DNA from: Sphingobacterium phlebotomi
Lineage (GTDB): Bacteria > Bacteroidota > Bacteroidia > Sphingobacteriales > Sphingobacteriaceae
Length of the DNA stretch: 64,000 bases
Assembly: GCF_008180195.1 (NCBI RefSeq)
Contig: NZ_VTAV01000004.1
Span: 186,001 to 250,000 of the forward strand
Direction: 5' to 3'
In this document: positions 38,001-44,352 of the stretch, in pieces
How positions within the stretch are numbered: the first letter of the stretch is position 1
How the letters are laid out: each line of letters begins with the position of its first letter
Notes under the pieces: generated by a model
The model's input: the letters and a program-made list of their open reading frames with translations, nothing else
Databases searched by the model: none
What the model was told of the DNA's origin: nothing
Translations under genes and position numbers: made by a program

Positions 38001-38253
38001 TACCAATACTCGTCCCTTTGACCTTGATAGTGGCACCGATTATCCCGGCTTCTTCGGCGTTGCTAATGCGACCGCTGATTGTACGTTCTTGTACAAAAGA
38101 GACTCTTTCGAAGACCACGCTACTAGCCTCCAGACCATTCGCTTGTAGCGAAAGAGGGATAAAAGACAGCCAAGCGACAACTGCCATCGAGACGACCTGA
38201 CAACACCATTTAGCTACTTCGTCTAAACTAGGTTTTATAGTTTTTTTCTTCAT
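35017..38253 (-). CDS. SusC/RagA-family TonB-linked outer-membrane protein
   Basis: 1078-residue TonB-dependent transporter. It has a signal region, an N-terminal carboxypeptidase-regulatory-like domain (RTISGRISNAEEAGIIGATI), a TonB box region (EEVVITAFGTAQKKE), a plug domain with PLILIDGIEM and ALYGARGANGVILVTTK, and a 22-strand barrel ending in GGLSISF. It imports oligosaccharides across the outer membrane together with SusD. There is no FecR-interacting signalling domain, in line with control by the LacI-type protein. First gene of the long operon; two operator-like sites lie upstream. Confidence 0.95.
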   Translation of the reverse strand: MKKKTIKPSLDEVAKWCCQVVSMAVVAWLSFIPLSLQANGLEASSVVFERVSFVQERTISGRISNAEEAGIIGATIKVKGTSIGTVSDLNGNFSINIPNDDAILEIKSVGWITQEVPVKGLKEVRVIMEEASEAVEEVVITAFGTAQKKESLVGAVTTINPSELRVPSSNLTGAFAGRLAGVIAYQRSGEPGLDNAEFFIRGITTFSSGGKRDPLILIDGIEMSTNDLARLNVDDIASFSVLKDASAAALYGARGANGVILVTTKVGKVDKLSISARAEQSTSYNTKLVDLADPITYMRLHNEAVRTRDAEISLPHTSSAIYETERGSDPLRYPSVDWYDYLLKDYSTNRRVNLNLTGGGQAVQYYLAAGYQNDQGILKESKDNLFNNNINIDRLQIRSNVTITFAPTTTGVVRAYGSFDDRTGPRAGGADVFHQARNATPVKFLPYYPADATYGGVNHILFGMGSELGQYVNPLAQVVSSNKESKESTMLVQLEMDHKFTGALEGLSARGTFNVMRKAFYQLERSYTPFYYTPVSTVDGSYSLLALNPDGGTEYLTYGNDIRQVNASNYGEVRVSYNKLLNGVHDISGLLVGTMRNEQGSLNYAALYEGPSDLIQASLPMRNISTAGRVAYGYDSRYFAEFNFGYNGTERFARRNRWGFFPTVGAGWVISNESFMENLKPVLSNLKLRGTYGKVGNDAIGSVNDRFFYLSQINMNGPGYWFGLPGNDNYFRDGIRIDRYANDLITWEVATKANVGLEIGLFDNNLTLITDMFQETRRNILQNRADIPSTMGLRTTPQANLGVAQGRGIESELKYEKSYASGFWMLVNGNFTYASARYKEFEEADYSDAPWRSRIGTKLGQPMGYIAERLFIDEQEVNNSPRQEIGGTYMAGDIKYKDINDDGVINSDDMVPIGHPTTPEIIYGGGFTVGYKAFDVNMFFQGSARSSFYVSPGNITPFINQGQRGLLQYIADDHWSESNRDIYAFWPRLSDHAIANNNAGSTYWLQDGTFIRLKQVEIGYTLPESLTNRFFVKSMRVYASGTNLFHWSSFKMWDPEMAGNGLGYPVQRVFNGGLSISF

Positions 38254-38551
38254 AAAAAATAATACTTATCATTATATTGTTAACATTTGATTTTTCACTA
38301 TTTAGCATTCTAGCTTTTCAAACCCATCAACACTAGAAATTTTTTATTCAGTCCCTCATTGATTAAGCGCTATTTATTTATCAAAAAATGTATAAAGCGG
38401 AATAAAACTGACCTAATCACCAATATTATTGTAAACTTTTCGAACACCTGTAATACATTAATCAATCTAGATTGCAAGGCCCGAATGAAAGTCATTGCTC
38501 CGAATAAAAAATCAAAATATCAATGAACAAAAATTCTAAACTTATTTGATA

Positions 38552-38565
38552 CGTTTACGTTACCG
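38552..38565. promoter_or_regulatory. operator site C (susC operon)
   Basis: CGTTTACGTTACCG, matching the shared 14-mer; 299 nt upstream of the susC ATG. Confidence 0.65.
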
Positions 38566-38706
38566 TTTTTGTACCAATTGAATTAAATCCCCCTTTATTC
38601 CTTTTGCAACTTCCATTTTATTACGCGTCGAAATTAAAACTACCGTATGAACATGATGATAAGGATTCGTTATAATAACATTAAATATCATAAAGAAACG
38701 CTTAAT

Positions 38707-38720
38707 CGTTTACGTAACCG
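38707..38720. promoter_or_regulatory. operator site D (susC operon)
   Basis: CGTTTACGTAACCG, a near-palindrome, second copy upstream of susC and 58 nt downstream of the oxidoreductase stop. Confidence 0.65.
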
Positions 38721-38777
38721 CGGCAATAACAAAACCAATCCATCTTACCAATATTAACGCATTCGTTATATTTAACA

Positions 38778-40163
38778 CTAAATTTCTTCATGTTCTATCG
38801 TTTTAGCTTCCTCTAATGCCTTGGTGGTCAAATAATATTTTGCCAGGATAAACGATTTTTCCCATGCGGGCAAAACACCTTCTTTCCGGTATTGTAAGAA
38901 TCTATCCAATACTTTTGCGAAATGGTCTTCATGACTGAGATACAGATTATCTGGAATAATGATCTTATAGGTATTTGATACTTTTTCGACGGTTAAGCCA
39001 GATAGGCCATTGATTGCGCTCAACGCATCCATGAGTTGGCTTTCAAAATTATCTGCACTGTCGTTCGGTGAAACAAAAACAGCAGCTTTACCCTCCTCAT
39101 CGGGTTTAACCTCTATTTTCAACTGATTAGCGAGAAAGCATGCATAAAACTGATCTCCTCTTCCATCCAAAGACTCCGCATGCCATCTGACGTCAATCGA
39201 TACAGGCACCCCTTTAAAAGTATAGTCCATTTTTCCATTACAAAAAACGTCGATGTGGTCGTCGCCAACAACATGTTTTTGCAATGCAGATGGAAAATCG
39301 GACAAACCGGTTGATCGTTGGAACTGTTGTTTAGACAGACTGGTTTTCCATCGCCGTGAACCCGTAAGCTTTACATCCTGGTCAATATCGATAACCGTTT
39401 CTGATGATAGCATCCATTGTGCCAAATCGATATAATGTGTCGTGACATCGACCAATCCCTCACCTTGTTTTTCTGTATCAAAAAACAAGGCCGGACGTAA
39501 AAGCGGTTTACCGGAAACATCCTTGATAAAATGATGTTCACTTTGGAACAAGATTGCCGGTCCATCCTCCACAGCTAATAATCCGCCCGAAAAATTCTTA
39601 TTATTCAACAAGGACTTCACAATCTGATTTTTCACATCGTATCGCTCGGTCATCATATCGTAAATCAACACCAATTCTTTTCCTCCTTCGCCTTTCATTA
39701 AACTGTTCAATTTGCGATAACCGGCGGCATCTATGACCAACGGTTTATCGGCAAAAACATCACGTCCGTGCTGAGCGGACTCTTGGATATAATCTATCTT
39801 CCGTTGATTATCGCCAGCCAACACCACAACATTACCAGCTGTTGGCTCAAATGCTTTTTCTAAAAAGTCTACTCCATAATAGTCGACGATTTCCCATCGT
39901 GTAGGATCTTCTTCTCGGGTATTGTATTGCGTAATCAATTGCCTATATCCATCTACGGTAGTACCCGAATCTGCAAATAAGTGCACGACCGAATCAATAC
40001 CTGGATGAACATGCTTTTGAACCAAGGCCGCATGAAAATGCTGTGGATCGATAACTGTCAATCTGGCTCTCTCGTCTTCTCTTTGGCTAGTAGAGTTTTC
40101 CCTGTTACATCCTACACTCGATATAAGAAGTACCATGAAAAAAAAGTTACGTAATATTTTCAT
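38778..40163 (-). CDS. lipoprotein of the Gfo/Idh-like 'oxidoreductase C-terminal' family
   Basis: 461 residues from ATG 40163, chosen because it gives a complete lipoprotein signal (FFFMVLLISSVGC) and sits 2 nt after the permease stop; the longer frame overlaps the permease gene. The N-terminal Rossmann-like half begins RLTVIDPQHFHAALVQK in place of the GxGxxG loop expected in Gfo/Idh enzymes. VVVLAGDNQRKIDYI and DVFADKPLVI correspond to later Rossmann elements and the catalytic-Lys EKP-like motif. It matches what I know as the putative oxidoreductase C-terminal family. Dinucleotide binding is uncertain. Third gene of its operon. Confidence 0.78.
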   Translation of the reverse strand: MKILRNFFFMVLLISSVGCNRENSTSQREDERARLTVIDPQHFHAALVQKHVHPGIDSVVHLFADSGTTVDGYRQLITQYNTREEDPTRWEIVDYYGVDFLEKAFEPTAGNVVVLAGDNQRKIDYIQESAQHGRDVFADKPLVIDAAGYRKLNSLMKGEGGKELVLIYDMMTERYDVKNQIVKSLLNNKNFSGGLLAVEDGPAILFQSEHHFIKDVSGKPLLRPALFFDTEKQGEGLVDVTTHYIDLAQWMLSSETVIDIDQDVKLTGSRRWKTSLSKQQFQRSTGLSDFPSALQKHVVGDDHIDVFCNGKMDYTFKGVPVSIDVRWHAESLDGRGDQFYACFLANQLKIEVKPDEEGKAAVFVSPNDSADNFESQLMDALSAINGLSGLTVEKVSNTYKIIIPDNLYLSHEDHFAKVLDRFLQYRKEGVLPAWEKSFILAKYYLTTKALEEAKTIEHEEI

Positions 40164-40165
40164 CT

Positions 40166-41485
40166 TTACAAACCCCATTTTCTGATTTTGTGACCATAAA
40201 CTGCATAGTATACTAAGTATATATAACACGGAAATAACACCCAATAGGCTTCTCGTAATCCATAGCCATCAGCAAAATAACCATAAACCATGGGTAAAAT
40301 AGCGTTACCGCACAACCCCATGATCATCAATGATGCGCCCACTTTAGTAAACCTGCCCAATCCGTCCAGTGCGAGCGGCCAAATACCCGCCCACGTCAAA
40401 GAATTAGAAATACCAAGCAATACAATGAACCAAATAGATATATCAACGGTATGTCCTAAGAAAGTAACTTCACCCTTTGCATAAATAATAAGCAACGAAA
40501 GTACAGTCCCTAATACCGTAACAATCCTTAATAGATTCGTTTGGCTAATGAACCGCGGTGTAATAGCGATTCCCATGAAATAACCTATAATAGCCATCGT
40601 CAATGTATACGATGGAAACACCTTTGCCTCCACAAGCGAAACGCCCATGGATCCCGCATAATTAATGATGGTATCGATAGAAATGACCTGCGCACCAACG
40701 TGAATAAAGATAGCCACCGCGCCCAAGATGAGATGGGGAAACTGAAAGATACTGGTTTTATTGCTATTTGTCTCCGCAACTTCTTCACTTTCTTCGTCGG
40801 TATTTATCTCCGGAAGTGGAGAATACCGAACTCCGATACCGATCAACAGCATGGCACAACCTACAACTGCATACGGTATGATAACGCGTCGAATCAGTTC
40901 ATCAAGTGCGGTACTTCGGTCTGCATCCGTCATGTCAGCCAAACTATCAAACATGGCCTGATCTGTTGGGCGAAGTACAGCAGCGGCAAACAGTAGTGGT
41001 GCGACAATTCCTGCAAATTTATTACAGATACCCATGATACTGATACGCTGCGCTGCACGCTCTTTCGGCCCCAGAATCGTTATATATGGGTTCGCGGCTG
41101 TCTGTAGAATAGCCAATCCAACACCGAGCGTGAACAACCCCAGCAGGAATATCTCGTATGTACGAGTCATCGCCGCTGGAATAAAAATAAATGCACCCGT
41201 CGCCAAGACTAGAAACCCAACCATCATTCCTTTCTTGAAACCGACGGCTTTTAACAGGTACGAGGACGGTACCGACATCACAAAATAAGCAATGTAGAAC
41301 GCAAACGCAACCAAATAGGATTGGAAATGCGTCAGTTCACAGGCAATCTTAAAATACGGTATCAGAATGGCATTTATCCAAGACAAGAAACCGAAAATAA
41401 AGAATAATAAGGCTATAATACCAATGGAAATGTTTGTTTCCTTTTTGGTCAAGCTTGCCACTGTTTTTACAGTTATTGCACTCAT
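40166..41485 (-). CDS. MFS sugar permease (FHS/NagP/GluP-like)
   Basis: 439-residue inner-membrane transporter with about 12 hydrophobic helices and the fucose/glucose-galactose symporter signatures FLSWINAILIPYFK and LAILQTAANPYITILGP, plus PFAM MFS-like GKERAAQRISIMG-type loop (here PKERAAQRISIMG). Likely a proton-driven monosaccharide importer; next to nagA and nagB an amino sugar is a reasonable substrate, but this is inference. It sits between two oxidoreductase genes with gaps of 3 and 2 nt. Confidence 0.9.
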   Translation of the reverse strand: MSAITVKTVASLTKKETNISIGIIALLFFIFGFLSWINAILIPYFKIACELTHFQSYLVAFAFYIAYFVMSVPSSYLLKAVGFKKGMMVGFLVLATGAFIFIPAAMTRTYEIFLLGLFTLGVGLAILQTAANPYITILGPKERAAQRISIMGICNKFAGIVAPLLFAAAVLRPTDQAMFDSLADMTDADRSTALDELIRRVIIPYAVVGCAMLLIGIGVRYSPLPEINTDEESEEVAETNSNKTSIFQFPHLILGAVAIFIHVGAQVISIDTIINYAGSMGVSLVEAKVFPSYTLTMAIIGYFMGIAITPRFISQTNLLRIVTVLGTVLSLLIIYAKGEVTFLGHTVDISIWFIVLLGISNSLTWAGIWPLALDGLGRFTKVGASLMIMGLCGNAILPMVYGYFADGYGLREAYWVLFPCYIYLVYYAVYGHKIRKWGL

Positions 41486-41488
41486 CTG

Positions 41489-42523
41489 TTATTTAGATTT
41501 TTTGGGTTCACCGTCGTTAGCGTATTCATGATTTAGATCAATCGAACGGCCGTTGGAAAATTTACTGACATCCGCAGTTTCGATAAAAGCACAAATTTCC
41601 AGTGTTTCCTTACCATCAAAAGGCACAACTTTGGTATCAAAAAAATCCACTATCTTTTCTAATAACGGATTGTATCCGTTATACGCGCCCAATGCCACGG
41701 TGGCCTTCTCACAAAAAATTGTACCTCCATATGCACTTCTACCTTGTTTACCTTGTCTGGTACCTCGTACCGTCCCGATACGACCGCCCTCCCACATACC
41801 CACGATAACATCAGCACCCTCTGTATGCGTTCTTGATACAGACTTACACCCTGTCCCCATGGCGGCAAAAAGCATCTCCACGCCATGGATCCCGTACCAG
41901 AAAAAATCTGGATGACTCGGATCTAATGCTGCGGGGGTGTATACATCTGCTCCAAGTACCTTACCATATTTACCGTCAATAATATCTTGCATTCCCTCGA
42001 TGTATCGAAGGGAAGAAGACGAAAAGAATGGAATTTTGTATTGCTCGGAAAGTGCAAATATTTTCTGAGCATCGGCATAAGAAGCTGCTAACGGTTTATC
42101 GATAAAAAGCACTTTATTCGCTTTAAATACTTCCTCTGCCTGCTCCAAATGAAGGCGTCCGTCGTTGGTCTCCAACAGAACAAAATCCACCTGTTTCAAC
42201 AGTTCTTTAATAGATTTGGTAATCTTAACTCCATACTGCTGTATGTCTTTAGTAAATTTCGGAATACGATCCGTAGCCGATGGAATAGTCTTGGTGCCAT
42301 AGGGGTATGCAGCCACCACTTTATACCCACGATACCCTTCCGGGTTCTCATTAATGGATTTCGCAAAAGCCACAGAATGGGATGTATCCAACCCAATAAC
42401 ACCTATGCGCTTCCCTTCTAGAGAGGCAGTTGGTAATGTAAAAGCGGAAGCTTGACTTGCCGCCAGTCCCAACATGGCTAGGGAACTAGCGCCTAAAAAA
42501 TCTCTTCTGGTAAGGTTTTTCAT
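41489..42523 (-). CDS. Gfo/Idh/MocA-family oxidoreductase with Tat signal
   Basis: 344 residues. The Tat leader TRRDFLGASSLAMLGLAASQASA is followed by a Rossmann start IGVIGLDTSHSVAFA (a GxGxxG variant), an FIDKPLA stretch matching the EKP catalytic-lysine motif, and HGVEMLFAAMG with the conserved His of the C-terminal domain. Exported with bound NAD(P), it would oxidise or reduce sugars in the periplasm. It opens a three-gene operon (this gene, MFS permease, lipoprotein oxidoreductase), with operator site E 156 nt upstream. Confidence 0.87.
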   Translation of the reverse strand: MKNLTRRDFLGASSLAMLGLAASQASAFTLPTASLEGKRIGVIGLDTSHSVAFAKSINENPEGYRGYKVVAAYPYGTKTIPSATDRIPKFTKDIQQYGVKITKSIKELLKQVDFVLLETNDGRLHLEQAEEVFKANKVLFIDKPLAASYADAQKIFALSEQYKIPFFSSSSLRYIEGMQDIIDGKYGKVLGADVYTPAALDPSHPDFFWYGIHGVEMLFAAMGTGCKSVSRTHTEGADVIVGMWEGGRIGTVRGTRQGKQGRSAYGGTIFCEKATVALGAYNGYNPLLEKIVDFFDTKVVPFDGKETLEICAFIETADVSKFSNGRSIDLNHEYANDGEPKKSK

Positions 42524-42678
42524 TAGTATAAATTATCTATGAGTGTTAGATCTCCATTTTATAGATGAGCTCGTTACACTCGGTTTATTTTTTGATGGCA
42601 ATGCAGCTTGTGTCAACTGGCTAATCATGCCGGTTTCATGTTTCGGTTTATCTACTTATTTTTATAAATATAGACAAT

Positions 42679-42692
42679 TGTGTACGTAACCG
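42679..42692. promoter_or_regulatory. operator site E (oxidoreductase/permease operon)
   Basis: TGTGTACGTAACCG in the 179-nt gap between the nagA stop and the Tat-type oxidoreductase start; matches the shared 14-mer. Confidence 0.65.
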
Positions 42693-42702
42693 AAAATATT
42701 TT

Positions 42703-43917
42703 TTAAAAATTAATTTCCGATCGTCGTTCATATACCACATTTCCTTTCACCATCGTATATTGAATCTGAATACGATCATCGAAGATAACGATATCCGCGT
42801 CTTTTCCAATAGCAATCGAGCCTTTATCTGCTTCTACTTTCATCACCCGTGCCGGATTTAGTGTAATCATGCGGATAATTTCTACCAATGGAATATTGCC
42901 CAATTTTAACATCGTCCTAACCAATCTATCCGTTGTTGATACACTTCCGGCAAATGCTGTTCTGTCCTTTAACTTTGCGACACCATCCTCGACGAGCACT
43001 TCCATTCCGTCATCATAACTCCCCAGTATTGATGTCGTATCACTGGTACCCGCAGCACGCATAGCATCTGTTATTAACACCATTTTCTCCGGCCCCTTTA
43101 TTTTGTAAATCAACTTCAATAAAGGATCGGGAAGATGTACACCATCCGCAATGAGCTCAACATCAAAGTCATCAATTAAATATCCAGCCTCAACGACACC
43201 TGCATACCGGAAAGCATCACGTCTTGTGACTCCCGACATGGCTGAATAAAAATGGGTCATCAGATTATATCCCGCCCGGTTTGCTTTTTCAACATCTTCA
43301 TAAATCGCATCAGTGTGCGCGATTGCCGCAATGATATCGTTTGCTACCAAGTATTGTCCAAATGCCAATGCTCCTTCCAATTCGGGAGCGGCGCTCCATC
43401 GTACAATACTTTTATAGTTAGCTATCAACGTCTTATATTCATCCGGATCAGGGTTTCGTATATATCTCGGATCTTGCGCACCGCGCTGGCTCATCGCAAA
43501 ATAGGGACCCTCTAAGTGGATACCCAATAAATCGGCGCCGTCATGAGCATATTTTTTTACACTTTCATAACTCCTTAATGTTTCTTCCAAACGTTCTGTC
43601 ATGGTGGTCAACGTCGTAGGCACAAGTGATGTCGTTCCGAACCCGGCGTGTGTTTTCGCTATCTGAATAAATGCTTCCTCTGTCCCATCCATAAAATCAT
43701 ATCCACCGCCACCGTGAATGTGAATATCTATAAAACCTGGAGACAAATACTGTTGATTTACATCAATCAATGTATAGTCCTCATATTTATCAAGGGATGA
43801 AAGTTCATTCGTTGGAATCACAGCCTTTATTTTACCACTTTCTACCAGCACACCTCCTTCAGTTATGGTATCTTTTAGGATTATTCTCGCGTTATAAAAC
43901 AACGTCGGTCTTGTCAT
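42703..43917 (-). CDS. nagA: N-acetylglucosamine-6-phosphate deacetylase
   Basis: 404 residues from ATG 43917. The longer frame starts with a GTG inside the operator and was rejected. It removes the acetyl group from GlcNAc-6-P in the cytoplasm, giving the NagB substrate. Amidohydrolase motifs are visible: DIHIHGGGGYDFMDG (metal HxH), HLEGPYF (metal Glu), AHTDA and MTHFYSAM (metal His residues), and ITDAMRAAG (catalytic Asp). It is a single gene with operator site F directly upstream. With nagB and the MFS permease it forms a plausible GlcNAc or GalNAc catabolic set. Confidence 0.92.
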   Translation of the reverse strand: MTRPTLFYNARIILKDTITEGGVLVESGKIKAVIPTNELSSLDKYEDYTLIDVNQQYLSPGFIDIHIHGGGGYDFMDGTEEAFIQIAKTHAGFGTTSLVPTTLTTMTERLEETLRSYESVKKYAHDGADLLGIHLEGPYFAMSQRGAQDPRYIRNPDPDEYKTLIANYKSIVRWSAAPELEGALAFGQYLVANDIIAAIAHTDAIYEDVEKANRAGYNLMTHFYSAMSGVTRRDAFRYAGVVEAGYLIDDFDVELIADGVHLPDPLLKLIYKIKGPEKMVLITDAMRAAGTSDTTSILGSYDDGMEVLVEDGVAKLKDRTAFAGSVSTTDRLVRTMLKLGNIPLVEIIRMITLNPARVMKVEADKGSIAIGKDADIVIFDDRIQIQYTMVKGNVVYERRSEINF

Positions 43918-43937
43918 CTTTAGGTTTTCTTTACATT

Positions 43938-43951
43938 TGTGTACGTACACG
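43938..43951. promoter_or_regulatory. operator site F (nagA)
   Basis: TGTGTACGTACACG, containing the perfect 12-bp palindrome GTGTACGTACAC, 21 nt upstream of the nagA ATG. It is placed to block transcription or early elongation. Confidence 0.7.
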
Positions 43952-44080
43952 AAGATACAAACTTTTTTTATTTAACAAAATAAACTTCTCTTTTTTTTCA
44001 AAAAAAGAAAAACGTCGTTGCTTTGGATGTTTGAGATAATGGGTTGGCCAAAGGATGCTGTACAAAAAAAGGAATTTTCC

Positions 44081-44088
44081 TATTTTTG
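44081..44088 (+). promoter_or_regulatory. -7 promoter box TATTTTTG close to a start codon
   Basis: Exact TAnnTTTG ending 7 nt before the ATG at 44096; implies a leaderless or very short leader transcript. Confidence 0.55.
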
Positions 44089-44095
44089 TTTATAT

Positions 44096-44296
44096 ATGAT
44101 AACAATAGAGGAGTTGAAAAGCGAGCTTTTAGGGAAACTTTTTCCTGAACGGGTAGAGATTTCACAGGAACAAGTCGTGGTGGATGTGGACACCTTTCTG
44201 AAGATACAGTTTATTGAAGCAGAAGCCTGGAAAAAAGATTTAGAAAAATGTCCGGCTTATTTGCGGTTAATCAAATTTCGAGAAGCTGTAAAATAA
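44096..44296 (+). CDS. small protein, 66 aa (possibly DUF6965-like)
   Basis: 66 residues starting MITIEELKSELLGKLFPE and ending PAYLRLIKFREAVK. The start was chosen because the -7 box lies immediately upstream, which excludes the longer 92-residue frame. The C-terminal pattern (FLKIQF...PAYLRLIKFREAV) recalls the small DUF6965 proteins of Sphingobacteriaceae, but I am not certain. No catalytic motif or membrane segment; probably cytoplasmic. It is a solitary gene with its own promoter and terminator. Confidence 0.72.
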   Translation: MITIEELKSELLGKLFPERVEISQEQVVVDVDTFLKIQFIEAEAWKKDLEKCPAYLRLIKFREAVK

Positions 44297-44300
44297 GATG

Positions 44301-44342
44301 AATAGAGGGGATCTTATAACGAATAGATCCCCTCTATTTTTA
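44301..44342. terminator. strong stem-loop terminator, small gene/GH123-like junction
   Basis: Perfect 13-bp arms AATAGAGGGGATC (44301-44313) and GATCCCCTCTATT (44326-44338), then T run. Lies between two convergent genes. Confidence 0.85.
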
Positions 44343-44352
44343 TCAAAAATAT

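Larger units (their letters stand above)
38254..38777. other. 524-nt regulatory region upstream of susC
   Basis: Large AT-rich non-coding interval between the end of the oxidoreductase operon and susC. It contains two operator-like 14-mers, 38552-38565 and 38707-38720, spaced 155 nt centre to centre, a distance compatible with LacI looping. No exact TAnnTTTG box was found on the minus strand; ATATTTTGA near 38512-38520 is the nearest. The 300 nt between the first operator and the susC ATG imply a long 5' leader. No ORF recognised. Confidence 0.65.

Noticed and set aside
40164..40244. N-terminal extension of the lipoprotein oxidoreductase
   Set aside because: It would overlap the permease gene and hide the lipoprotein signal; ATG 40163 is preferred.
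43918..43950. Longer nagA start at 43950
   Set aside because: The extension begins with a GTG inside the operator palindrome and has no family similarity; ATG 43917 is preferred.
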